This document shows, one piece after another, positions 6,952-13,229 of a stretch of 13,229 bases of DNA (positions within the stretch are counted from its first letter, which is position 1; each line of letters begins with the position of its first letter). This stretch comes from Vulcanimicrobiota bacterium (GTDB taxonomy: Bacteria > Vulcanimicrobiota > Vulcanimicrobiia > Vulcanimicrobiales > Vulcanimicrobiaceae): contig JAFAMK010000233.1 in assembly GCA_019233415.1 (NCBI GenBank), positions 1 through 13,229 on the forward strand, given 5' to 3'. Position numbers and translations under genes: made by a program. Under the pieces are notes generated by a model that worked only from the letters and a program-made list of their open reading frames with translations, was not told the origin of the DNA and searched no databases.

Positions 6952-8457
6952 ATGAGCGCCGAGGAGCAGGGCTGGCGGCGGACCGTCGTCGTCGCGGCGG
7001 CGATGCTGGCCGCGCTGCTGCAGCTCGCGGACACGACGATCGTCAACGTGGCGGTCCCGACGATCGACGGCAACCTCGGCGCGTCGGTCGACGAGGGCAC
7101 CTGGTTCATCACCGCCTACATCATCGCGAACGTCGTCGTCATCCCGCTCTCGCCGTGGCTCTCGTCGCGCTTCGGCCGCACGCGCTACTTCGCGCTCTCG
7201 ATCGCGGGCTTCACCGTCGCCTCGATGCTGTGCGGGCTCGCGAACGACGTGCCGACCGAGGTCGCGTTCCGCTTCGTGCAGGGCGCGTTCGGCGGCGGCT
7301 TGATGGTCCCGGCGCAGCAGATCATTCGCGACGCGTTTCCGCCGAAGCAGCTCGGGCTGAGCCAAGCGCTGTTCGGGCTCGCCGCGACGATCGGACCGAC
7401 GATCGGACCGACGCTCGGGGGCCTTTTGACCGACGGCGCGTCGTGGCGCTGGGTCTTCTTCATCAACCTGATCCCCGGGATCGTCGCGACCGCACTCGTC
7501 GTCGCCTTCGTGCGTGATCCGGACGACCAGCCGCGCGCGCCGATCGACGTTCCGGGGATCGCGCTGCTCGCGGTCGGGCTCGGCGCGCTGCAGTACGTGC
7601 TCGAAGAGGGCGAACGCAACGACTGGCTCGACGACGGCGTGATCCGCGCGACGCTCCTCGTCGCGGTCGTCGGGCTCGCCGCGTTCGTCTGGTGGGAGAC
7701 GCGCGGAACGCGCACGCCGGCGGTCGCGCTGAACGTGCTGCGCAAACGCACCGTGTGGGCCAGCGCGCTGGTCAGCTTCGCGGTCGGCTACGGGCTGTAC
7801 GGCGTCTTCGCGATCTTCCCCTTCTACACGCAAGGGACGCTCGGGTTCACGCCCACACTTTCAGGGTTGCTCATCATGTCGCGCGCCGGCACGCTCGTCG
7901 CGCTGTTCCCCTTCATCGCGTGGCTCGTCTCGCGGCCGAAGGCCGACCTGCGCCTCGCAACGGCGGCCGGCCTTGCGATCTACGCCGTCGCGTCGTGGCT
8001 GCAAGCGGCGGTGATGACGCCGACCGCCGACTTCAACGCACTGCTGGCGACGCAGGTCGCCGGCGGGCTCGGCCTCGCGCTCGTGTTCGTCCCGCTGAAC
8101 GTCGCGCTGCTGCGCGCGCTCGGCAACCAGCCTGCTGCGATCGCGCCGTCGCTCGCGATCGCACGGCTCGCGCAGCAGATCGGCGGCTCGATCGCGACCG
8201 CGACCGTCATCACCGCCGCCGACCGCGCCTTCGCCTTCCACGACAGCGCCCTGCGCGGCGGCGTCACCCTGGCCAACCCCGTCGCCGCCGCCGCGGTCGC
8301 CGCGCACGCAAAGGGAATCGAAGTGCTCGCGCAGCTCGTCGCGCAGCAGGCGTCGGTGCTCTCGTACGCCGACGCGATGCGGCTCATCGCGATCGTCGCG
8401 GCGATCTCCGCACCGTTGCCGTTCTTGCTGCGCCGCCAGCGTGCAGCGGCGGCCTAG
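6952..8457 (+). CDS. DHA2-family (EmrB/QacA-type) MFS multidrug efflux transporter
   Basis: ATG 6952 with AAGGGA 7 nt upstream gives 501 aa, the normal length for a 14-helix DHA2 pump; a longer TTG start at 6928 would lie within the operator. The first helix carries the DHA2 signature LLQLADTTIVNVAVP with Asp27. The loop after helix 2 has a motif A-like SSRFGRTRYF, helix 4 begins FRFVQGAFGGG, and helix 5 has the antiporter motif C (ATIGPTIGPTLGG) followed by WRWVFFIN. Hydrophobic stretches continue to the C-terminus. The family exports hydrophobic or cationic compounds across the inner membrane in exchange for protons. No HlyD/EmrA-type periplasmic adaptor is next to it, so it may act alone. 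Expression is probably controlled by the divergent HxlR regulator through O1 and O2. A 12-bp direct repeat encodes the tandem TIGP-TIGP in motif C. Its stop shares a CTAG with the stop of the convergent nickel transporter. Confidence 0.95.
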   Translation: MSAEEQGWRRTVVVAAAMLAALLQLADTTIVNVAVPTIDGNLGASVDEGTWFITAYIIANVVVIPLSPWLSSRFGRTRYFALSIAGFTVASMLCGLANDVPTEVAFRFVQGAFGGGLMVPAQQIIRDAFPPKQLGLSQALFGLAATIGPTIGPTLGGLLTDGASWRWVFFINLIPGIVATALVVAFVRDPDDQPRAPIDVPGIALLAVGLGALQYVLEEGERNDWLDDGVIRATLLVAVVGLAAFVWWETRGTRTPAVALNVLRKRTVWASALVSFAVGYGLYGVFAIFPFYTQGTLGFTPTLSGLLIMSRAGTLVALFPFIAWLVSRPKADLRLATAAGLAIYAVASWLQAAVMTPTADFNALLATQVAGGLGLALVFVPLNVALLRALGNQPAAIAPSLAIARLAQQIGGSIATATVITAADRAFAFHDSALRGGVTLANPVAAAAVAAHAKGIEVLAQLVAQQASVLSYADAMRLIAIVAAISAPLPFLLRRQRAAAA

Positions 8458-9236
8458 GCCGCGGCGGTTTCCTCGGCGCGGCGCGTGCGCACGAAGATGT
8501 AGGCGAAGACCGCGCTGAGCGCGCCGACGAGAACCGCGCTGACGGTCAGGTCGCCGAACGGCATGCGCAGGCCGAAGAGCCCGGCCAATTCATACGCAGC
8601 AACCGCGAACGCGAGCAGCGCGACGGAGAGAATCCACACGCGCATCACGGCGGGACGACGGCTCGACCGGTCGGAGATCAGCCGGTGCACGAACAGCGAG
8701 TCCAGCGTGTCGGTGCAGATCATCCCGACCGAGAACATCGCGCCGACGAGCACCGCACCCAAGATGCCGTTCCCGTTGCCGAACGCCAAGCCGTACGCGA
8801 CGATCTGGCTCGACGTCTCGAACCCGAACCCGAACAACAGGCCGATCGGAATCGCTAGCAGCGCGTTCGTCCCGTCGCGCAGGCCGCGCGGAAGGAGCCG
8901 CAGCTTCGCGCCGGCGACGCGGTCGGCGCCGCGCCGCAGCGCGCGCAGATTCGCGACCGCGATCGCGACGAGCACGACGACCGAGATCCACGTCCCGATC
9001 GTCTCGATCGCGGCGGCGTGGTGTCCGAGCCGCGCGCCGAGCAGCCCGACGAGCGCGGAGATCGCGAGCACCATCACCGTGTGACCGCCGGCGAAGAACG
9101 TCCCGACGAACCGGCTCAACCGCGGCGTGCGCGGATACGCGCTGCGCGTGACGTTGTCGATCGCCGCGAGGTGGTCGGGGTCGGCACCGTGACGCAATCC
9201 GAGGACGAACACCGTGAAGGCCCCGGTGACGAGCAT
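8454..9236 (-). CDS. NiCoT-family nickel/cobalt transporter
   Basis: The 260-aa membrane protein carries the NiCoT signature RHGADPDHLAAIDNVTR (15-31), whose His-x4-Asp-His core (His16, Asp21, His22) is essential for metal transport in HoxN and NixA. Other family blocks follow in order: GTFFAGGHTVMVL (45-57), IGLLFGFGFETSSQI (131-145) and GMICTDTLDSLFV (171-183). About seven or eight hydrophobic helices are visible. It is shorter than HoxN/NixA (roughly 330-350 aa), with compact loops and an Arg-rich segment at 98-120. It moves Ni2+ or Co2+ into the cell across the inner membrane, and specificity cannot be read here. ATG 9236 has AGGA eight bases upstream. It lies 51 bp after an L,D-transpeptidase-like gene on the same strand and may share its transcript. 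No urease, hydrogenase or cobalamin gene, and no metal riboswitch, is seen nearby. Confidence 0.92.
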   Translation of the reverse strand: MLVTGAFTVFVLGLRHGADPDHLAAIDNVTRSAYPRTPRLSRFVGTFFAGGHTVMVLAISALVGLLGARLGHHAAAIETIGTWISVVVLVAIAVANLRALRRGADRVAGAKLRLLPRGLRDGTNALLAIPIGLLFGFGFETSSQIVAYGLAFGNGNGILGAVLVGAMFSVGMICTDTLDSLFVHRLISDRSSRRPAVMRVWILSVALLAFAVAAYELAGLFGLRMPFGDLTVSAVLVGALSAVFAYIFVRTRRAEETAAA

Positions 9237-9287
9237 ATTCGCGTCCTACCCGCCACGCACGCCCGGTCCTGCCCGCGCAAGCAGCGC

Positions 9288-9809
9288 TCAAACACCGCGT
9301 GGCGCGGGTTCGCCGAGAACGGTGAGGACGACGGTGTCGGTCGCGAAGACGGGCCCGAGGATCAGCATGAGCCGTGCGAGGTCGGCGTTGTGAACGCGGA
9401 CGCCGCCGTCGCCGCGGGTCAGCCGCTGATACGGCGCGAGCGGGTCCTCGGGCGGGATCAGCCGCGCGAGCGACGGTCCGCCGCCGCGAATCGCGACCCC
9501 GGAGCGGCGATAGCGCGCGAGTCCGCCGACCGCGCCCAAGAGCCGGACGATCTCGACGTTCCCCGCTCGCATCCGCGCGCGCCCGGCATCCACGAGCGTG
9601 CGCAGCGCGGCCTCGTCGAGGTCGCCGACGTAGATCATGCCGGGCCCGTCGTCGGGCGTCGGCGCCTCGTGCTCGCTGTGCCCGAGCAGCCGGTAGTGTC
9701 CCGGCGGGATCAGCGTGTCGCCGGTCGCGGCGAGCGTGTGCCAGAGCCGCCCCTCGGGACCGAACACCGCCATCCGCGCCGCGCGCCGCTCGAACACGAC
9801 ATGGATCAC
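9288..9809 (-). CDS. YkuD (L,D-transpeptidase)-like protein lacking catalytic residues
   Basis: The start chosen is GTG 9809, which has AGGGG 7 nt upstream; a GTG at 9830 in the same frame lacks a ribosome site. The 173-aa product has no obvious signal peptide. Its layout follows the YkuD fold: an N-terminal strand (VIHVVFERRAARMAVFG), the turn IPPGHYRLLGH (34-44; compare TPTGxF/Y), then VAIRGGG (105-111), where active enzymes have I-H-G, and finally TRGDGGVRVHNADLARL (131-147), where they have S-H-G-C-I-R-L-x-N-x-D. Both the catalytic His and Cys regions are altered (HG to RG, SHGC to RGDGG), so a peptidoglycan cross-linking reaction is unlikely. It may be a pseudoenzyme or a different fold that only resembles YkuD. 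It precedes the nickel transporter by 51 bp. I am sure it is a gene, moderately sure of the family. Confidence 0.65.
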   Translation of the reverse strand: MIHVVFERRAARMAVFGPEGRLWHTLAATGDTLIPPGHYRLLGHSEHEAPTPDDGPGMIYVGDLDEAALRTLVDAGRARMRAGNVEIVRLLGAVGGLARYRRSGVAIRGGGPSLARLIPPEDPLAPYQRLTRGDGGVRVHNADLARLMLILGPVFATDTVVLTVLGEPAPRGV

Positions 9810-9835
9810 GGACGGGCCCCTCGCTGACACCCCAC

Positions 9836-9847
9836 AGGGACGTCCCT
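9836..9847. promoter_or_regulatory. 12-bp perfect palindrome in the leader of the YkuD-like gene
   Basis: AGGGACGTCCCT is fully self-complementary and lies 26 bp before the chosen start. A TATGAT -10 candidate (9883-9878, minus) without a good -35 is about 30 bp further upstream. It may be an operator or a small mRNA hairpin. Confidence 0.3.
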
Positions 9848-9905
9848 TTAGCGACCCAATGCCCGCCTTACCTCCGGATCATACTATCACAGCCAAGACT
9901 CCTAC

Positions 9906-9921
9906 TGGTATATCCATACCA
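9906..9921. promoter_or_regulatory. 16-bp inverted repeat upstream of the YkuD-like/NiCoT genes
   Basis: TGGTAT-ATCC-ATACCA is a perfect 6-4-6 inverted repeat in the AT-richest part of the intergenic region 9810-9988. It lies around the -35 to -50 zone of the TATGAT -10 candidate at 9883-9878 on the minus strand, where a regulator would act. No regulator gene is adjacent except the LuxR-type one ending at 9989. Confidence 0.35.
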
Positions 9922-9956
9922 TCATATCGAAGTCCACCCCGACATCTCGCCCCCCG

Positions 9957-9985
9957 TCATCCTGAGCTTGTCGAAGGGCGAAGGG
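9957..9985. repeat. Copy of a dispersed intergenic repeat (core CTGAGCTTGTCGAAGG)
   Basis: GTCATCCTGAGCTTGTCGAA followed by GGGCGAAGGGCCCTC matches a short element that recurs in intergenic DNA of many unrelated bacteria. It is known from its translation artefacts: in different frames it reads LSLSKG, PELVEG and PSTSSG, and all three appear here. It starts directly downstream of the LuxR-type gene's stop codon. Only one copy is present in the window, so its repeated nature rests on recognition of the motif. Confidence 0.55.
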
Positions 9986-9988
9986 CCC

Positions 9989-11557
9989 TCAGCCGCGTCC
10001 GACGACGATGCCGAGGGCAGCGCACTTCGAGACGAGCGCCGAGCGCGTGCGCACGGCCATCACCTCGTAGATGCGGCGGGTCTGGTTGCGGATCGTGTTC
10101 TTGCTGCGCCCGAAGCGCTCGGCGATCTCGGCCGTGGAACGGCCCTCGCAGATCGCGAGCATGACGCGGTGCTCGGCCGGGCTGAGCTGTTCGACCCCCT
10201 TCGCGCGCTCGGCGAGCGCCGTGTAGCGGCGGCGCAGCCACGAGCGTGGGACGACACGCGTCAGCTCGTCGGCGCGCGCCAGCCCGTCCTCGTCGGAGGC
10301 GACGTCGAGCAGCGCGAGGAGCGCGAGCGCCTCGTCGAAGCGGTCGCCGAGCGCGCGCCACGCCGCCGCGGCGGAGCGCAGCCGCGTCGCCGTCGTGACG
10401 CCGTCGTCGAGCGCGCGCGCGAGCGCGGCGCGCGCGAGGTCTTCGAACGCGCCGATGCGCGACGGTGCGTCGAGCGGCTCGACCGGCGCGCGGGCCGCGG
10501 GGAGGTCGTCGTAACGCGCGAGCAGCCGCGCTGCAAGCTCCGGATCCACCTCCGCCGCTTCGCGTATCACCGCGAGCAGCGCGACGCGCTCGTCGGCCCC
10601 GGCCGCGGTCCAGTCGACCTCCGCCGCCGTCGCTGCGGCCTTCTGCACCAGCCGCTCCGGCGTGAACGCGTCGCCCGCGGCGCGCGCGACCTGCGCCGCG
10701 GTGACGAGCGCGGCAACGCGCTGCGCGCCGGGCGCCGACTGCGTGAGCGCTTCGTCGGCGAGCCGCCACGCCTCGGTCGTATTTCCGTCGAGCAGCTCGA
10801 CCAGAACGCGGTTGCGCCGGATCGCGAACCAGCGCGCCTGCAGCCCCGGCGACCACGCGAGCGCGTCGACGTCGCCGCGCACGCGCGCGAACAGCTTGAG
10901 GTCGAGCGTCTCCAGCGCGATCGTTGTCATGCCGCGCAGCAGCGAGGCGCCCATGAGCGCGTCGCGGTGCTCCGAGCGGCGCAGCGCGTCGAGCGCGTCC
11001 AGGAAGTGGCGCGCGGCGATCGGATAGCGCTCGCGGCGCACTTCGATCCAGCCGTAGAGCTCGAGCGCGCGCGCGTAGACGATGTCGGCGCCCGCGTCCG
11101 CGTACGTGTCGAGGACGGTCTCCGCCTCGTCGAGCCTGCCCGCGGCGTAGTACGCGAGCGCGAGATCGTAGCCGGCCTCCGCCCGGACCGCGCGATGGGC
11201 TCGCACCCCGTCGGTCGCGGCCGTTTCGAGCAGCGCGAGCCCCTCGTCTGCGCGGCCGCTGCGCACGAGCGCGGTTCCGCGCAGCATCGTCGCGGTGACG
11301 CGCTCGTCGGGCGCGTCGGAAACGTCCGCGACCGCGTCGAGCGCGACCAGGGCGCGCGCCGGCTGATCGGCCCGCAGCGCCGCGCGCGCGAGGAGAAACG
11401 CGGCTTCGACGCGCTCGGCGCGTTCGTGTAGTTCCGCCGCGGACAGGAGCGCGATCACGCGCTCCGAGTCGCCGCCGAACCAGGCGTCGCGGGCGTCGCG
11501 CAACACGCTGCGCGCCGCCGGTCGGCGCAGACGGGGCTGCTGCCCGACGGCGCTCAT
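9989..11557 (-). CDS. TPR-rich regulator with C-terminal LuxR-type DNA-binding domain
   Basis: ATG 11557 is chosen because GTGGAAG stands 5 nt upstream; an in-frame ATG at 11608 adds 17 residues without a ribosome site. The product is 522 aa. Almost all of it is Ala/Leu/Arg-rich helical repeats typical of tetratricopeptide arrays, clearest at about 129-157 (GYDLALAYYAAGRLDEAETV). The last 65 residues are a LuxR/GerE helix-turn-helix: LSPAEHRVMLAICEGRSTAE, IAERFGRSKNTIRNQ and RRIYEVMAV (458-503), matching the family's LTxREREVLxLxAxGxSNxEIA pattern. MalT-type (LAL) regulators have a Walker-A ATPase at the N-terminus, and none is present, so this resembles the sensory and output half of such proteins without the ATPase. 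The signal would be a protein or ligand bound by the repeats. It lies 75 bp downstream of hutF on the same strand and may be cotranscribed. A link with histidine use is only positional. Confidence 0.88.
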   Translation of the reverse strand: MSAVGQQPRLRRPAARSVLRDARDAWFGGDSERVIALLSAAELHERAERVEAAFLLARAALRADQPARALVALDAVADVSDAPDERVTATMLRGTALVRSGRADEGLALLETAATDGVRAHRAVRAEAGYDLALAYYAAGRLDEAETVLDTYADAGADIVYARALELYGWIEVRRERYPIAARHFLDALDALRRSEHRDALMGASLLRGMTTIALETLDLKLFARVRGDVDALAWSPGLQARWFAIRRNRVLVELLDGNTTEAWRLADEALTQSAPGAQRVAALVTAAQVARAAGDAFTPERLVQKAAATAAEVDWTAAGADERVALLAVIREAAEVDPELAARLLARYDDLPAARAPVEPLDAPSRIGAFEDLARAALARALDDGVTTATRLRSAAAAWRALGDRFDEALALLALLDVASDEDGLARADELTRVVPRSWLRRRYTALAERAKGVEQLSPAEHRVMLAICEGRSTAEIAERFGRSKNTIRNQTRRIYEVMAVRTRSALVSKCAALGIVVGRG

Positions 11558-11632
11558 CGCAGCTTCCACCCGCGAAGCGAGAGCGTGGTCACGCGGCGGT
11601 ACTTGCATAGGCGCGCGGGAGCCACCTCGTCG

Positions 11633-12943
11633 TCAGCGCAGCGCCACACCGTCGCGGACGCGCCATCGCCCGCGAACCATCACGTGCCGCGGCGCGGCAC
11701 GATCGGTCGCGAACAGATACCGGTCGAGGACCTCCCCCGGCGGCGCGCCGGCCAGCGGCCCGTGCCGGTCGTCGAGCACGACCAGATCGGCACGCCGCCC
11801 GGGCGCGAGCGCACCGGCCGCGAACCCGCACGCCTGCGCGCCCCCGACGGCCGCCCGCGCATAGAGAACCTCACCGCACGACTCGCCGTCGACCGTCGCA
11901 GCGACGACGCGCCGGCGCGTCGCGAGCCGCTGGCCGTACTCCAGCCAGCGCAACTCCTCGACCGGCGAGAGCGATACGTTGCTGTCCGAGCCGATCCCGA
12001 GCGCCCCACCATCGGCCAGATACGCGCGCAGCGGAAAGAGCCCGTCGCCCAGATTCGCCTCCGTCGTCGGCGCCAGCCCGACGACGGCCCCCGTTCGCGC
12101 CAGCGCGGCGCGCTCGGCATCATCGACGTGCGTCGCATGAACGAGACACCAGCGCGCATCGACGTGATGCCGTTCGAGCAGAAACTGCACCGGCCGCATC
12201 CCCGTCGCCGCGAGCACTTCCGCCACCTCACGCTCCTGCTCGGCAACGTGGATGTGGAACGGCGCGCCGCGCGCGTCGTCGTCCGCAAGCGCGTCCAACG
12301 CGGCGGCGCTCACCGCGCGCAGGGAATGCGCCGCCGTGCCGACGACGACGTCGTCATCGCCGTCGTACGCGTCACGCAGCGCATCGCGAATCGCGAGCAG
12401 CTCATCGACGCTGGTAGCGAAGCGCCGCTGCCGCGGCGCAAGCGGCGTTCCAGCGGCATCGGCCTGCATGTAGAGCGCCGGCAGCAGCGCGATCGCGAGC
12501 CCCGCGTCCTTCGCCGCCTCGATCAGCGCCCGTCCCGTCGCCGCCTTGTCCGCATACCACGCACCGCGTGGATCGCGGTGCACGTAGTGAAACTCGGCAA
12601 CCGCCGTATACCCCGCGACCAGCATCTCGCGATACACGCCGCGCGCAAGCTCGTACAATCCGTCCGGCTCGATCGTCCCGGCGAGCGCGTACATCGCCCC
12701 GCGCCACAACCAGAAATCCTCGTCGGCCGCACCGCGCCGCTCGGCGCTCCCCGCCATCGCCCGCTGAAACGCGTGCGCGTGCAGATTCGGCATCCCCGCC
12801 AACACCGGCCCGTCGAGCACCTCGGTATCACCAGGCTCCGCCCCGACCTGCACCTCGACGATCGTCCCGTCCGGCGCAACCTCGAGCCCCACATCGGGAG
12901 CCCATCCACCCGGCAAAAACGCCATCGCCGCAAAAAGCCGCAT
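11633..12943 (-). CDS. hutF: Formimidoylglutamate deiminase
   Basis: This 436-aa amidohydrolase converts N-formimidoyl-L-glutamate and water to N-formyl-L-glutamate and ammonia, the fourth step of the five-step histidine degradation route, in the cytoplasm. The HutF hallmark MPNLHAHAFQRAMAG (51-65) supplies metal ligands His55 and His57. Further ligands and catalytic residues are His232 and Glu235 (HIHVAEQ), His269 (LVHATHV) and Asp320 (GIGSDSNVSLSP); His206 (TAAHSLRAV) probably contacts substrate. The numbering closely matches the characterised Pseudomonas enzyme as I recall it, and all key residues are present. SPVEELRWLEYGQRL and the closing ADLVVLDD strand are also typical. ATG 12943 has a weak ribosome site, and ATG 12925 is possible. 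It diverges from hutI across 53 bp. The companion hutG (formylglutamate deformylase), hutH and hutU are not in the window and may lie to the right of hutI. Codons near its start favour G and T in third position. Confidence 0.95.
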   Translation of the reverse strand: MRLFAAMAFLPGGWAPDVGLEVAPDGTIVEVQVGAEPGDTEVLDGPVLAGMPNLHAHAFQRAMAGSAERRGAADEDFWLWRGAMYALAGTIEPDGLYELARGVYREMLVAGYTAVAEFHYVHRDPRGAWYADKAATGRALIEAAKDAGLAIALLPALYMQADAAGTPLAPRQRRFATSVDELLAIRDALRDAYDGDDDVVVGTAAHSLRAVSAAALDALADDDARGAPFHIHVAEQEREVAEVLAATGMRPVQFLLERHHVDARWCLVHATHVDDAERAALARTGAVVGLAPTTEANLGDGLFPLRAYLADGGALGIGSDSNVSLSPVEELRWLEYGQRLATRRRVVAATVDGESCGEVLYARAAVGGAQACGFAAGALAPGRRADLVVLDDRHGPLAGAPPGEVLDRYLFATDRAAPRHVMVRGRWRVRDGVALR

Positions 12944-12968
12944 CCACGGCTTCTACGACGCAGTCACC

Positions 12969-12983
12969 CGGCGCTCCGCGCCG
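12969..12983. promoter_or_regulatory. 15-bp inverted repeat between hutF and hutI
   Basis: CGGCGC-TCC-GCGCCG is a perfect 6-3-6 inverted repeat in the middle of the 53-bp divergent spacer. It is well placed for a regulator of both genes, but it is pure GC in a GC-rich genome, so chance or a simple hairpin is possible. No sigma70-like -10 is readable in this spacer. Confidence 0.3.
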
Positions 12984-12996
12984 AACGCCGACGACG

Positions 12997-13229
12997 ATGG
13001 CTTTGTACGATACTCTTTGGATCAATGCGCGGCTCGCTACGATGACGTCGGGTGGTGCGGCCTATGGTGCGATCGAAGGTGGGGCGTTAGCGGCTCGGGA
13101 TGGGGTCATCGGATGGGTCGGGGAGCGAGAGGCGCTGACGGACGAGCCAGAGCGGTTGGCGGAGCGAGTTATCGATTGTGAAGGGCGGTGGATTACGCCG
13201 GGGTTGGTTGATCCGCATACGCATGTGGT
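12997..13229 (+). CDS. hutI: Imidazolonepropionase (N-terminal part; runs off the right edge)
   Basis: The frame opens at ATG 12997 and stays open to the last base, giving 77 residues of a protein normally about 400 aa. The opening ALYDTLWINARLATM, the small beta-sandwich segments (ALAARDGVIGWVGE) and CEGRWITPGLVDPHTHV (61-77) are the N-terminus of HutI; His74 and His76 are the first two metal ligands of this amidohydrolase. The enzyme hydrolyses imidazolonepropionate to formimidoylglutamate, the substrate of HutF, so the two divergent genes encode consecutive steps. No clear ribosome site precedes the ATG, and none supports the later ATG 13042. Codons here use G and T in third position (GGT, GCT, TTG, GTT, GAT, GGG) much more than in the rest of the window. 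Confidence is high for the family, although other imidazolone-type amidohydrolases share this N-terminus. Confidence 0.9.
   Translation, partial: MALYDTLWINARLATMTSGGAAYGAIEGGALAARDGVIGWVGEREALTDEPERLAERVIDCEGRWITPGLVDPHTHV

Noticed and set aside
7384..7409. Tandem 12-bp direct repeat in the efflux gene
   Set aside because: It encodes TIGP-TIGP inside antiporter motif C, where Gly/Pro repetition is normal for DHA2 pumps, so no separate element is needed.
6901..7833. A 310-codon minus-strand frame running opposite the start of the efflux gene
   Set aside because: The translation is Arg/Asp/Glu-rich without motifs, and it would cross the HxlR operators and the efflux promoter.
9237..9287. A metal-sensing riboswitch before the nickel transporter
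   Set aside because: The gap is only 51 bp with no multi-stem fold, and the 179-bp region further upstream shows only simple palindromes.
9374..11431. A 685-codon plus-strand open frame across the YkuD-like and LuxR-type genes
   Set aside because: It is an Arg/Ala/Pro-rich antisense shadow caused by high GC. It lies opposite genes with clear motifs and contains low-complexity basic sequence with no domain.
11585..13045. A 486-codon plus-strand open frame opposite hutF
   Set aside because: It is an antisense shadow of a gene with all catalytic residues, and its product is Arg/Pro-rich without motifs.

Overview
The window is GC-rich, gene-dense chromosomal DNA from a Gram-negative-type (diderm) bacterium. 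The evidence is a TonB-dependent outer-membrane receptor with an N-terminal carboxypeptidase-regulatory-like domain, exported proteins, and GCG/GTC/CTC-type codon use in nearly every gene. The mix of proteins would fit an uncultured soil lineage such as Candidatus Eremiobacterota (WPS-2/Vulcanimicrobiota). That placement is an impression from protein style, not something the sequence proves. No rRNA, tRNA, CRISPR array, insertion sequence or phage gene is visible.

Layout. (1) 1-2904, minus: a large TonB-dependent receptor, truncated by the left edge, with its own probable promoter. (2) 3039-4156: a small secreted protein (minus) diverging from a TetR-family regulator (plus). A 26-bp inverted repeat lies on the minus promoter between them. 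(3) 4167-6259, minus: a two-component operon made of an OmpR/PhoB response regulator, a 69-aa mini-protein with a histidine-kinase-like H-box, and a sensorless hybrid kinase (HisKA, HATPase, REC). The mini-protein and the kinase share one reading frame and are separated by a single TGA. (4) 6372-8457: an HxlR regulator (minus) diverging from a DHA2-type drug-efflux MFS pump (plus), with two 15-bp palindromic operators in the spacer. (5) 8454-9809, minus: an L,D-transpeptidase-like protein that lacks the catalytic residues, then a NiCoT nickel/cobalt transporter. (6) 9810-9988: an AT-richer intergenic stretch with two palindromes and one copy of a widespread dispersed repeat. (7) 9989-12943, minus: formimidoylglutamate deiminase (hutF) followed by a TPR/LuxR-type regulator. 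(8) 12997-13229, plus: the start of imidazolonepropionase (hutI), diverging from hutF.

How the parts work together. The right end is a histidine-utilisation locus: HutI makes formimidoylglutamate and HutF deiminates it, the five-step route ending in formylglutamate. HxlR/MFS and TetR/secreted protein look like classic pairs of a local regulator and a divergent target, each with a readable operator. The two-component operon has an unusual split architecture and is the most interesting part of the window. Most genes are single-function accessory modules placed side by side. I see no defence island or new mobile system.
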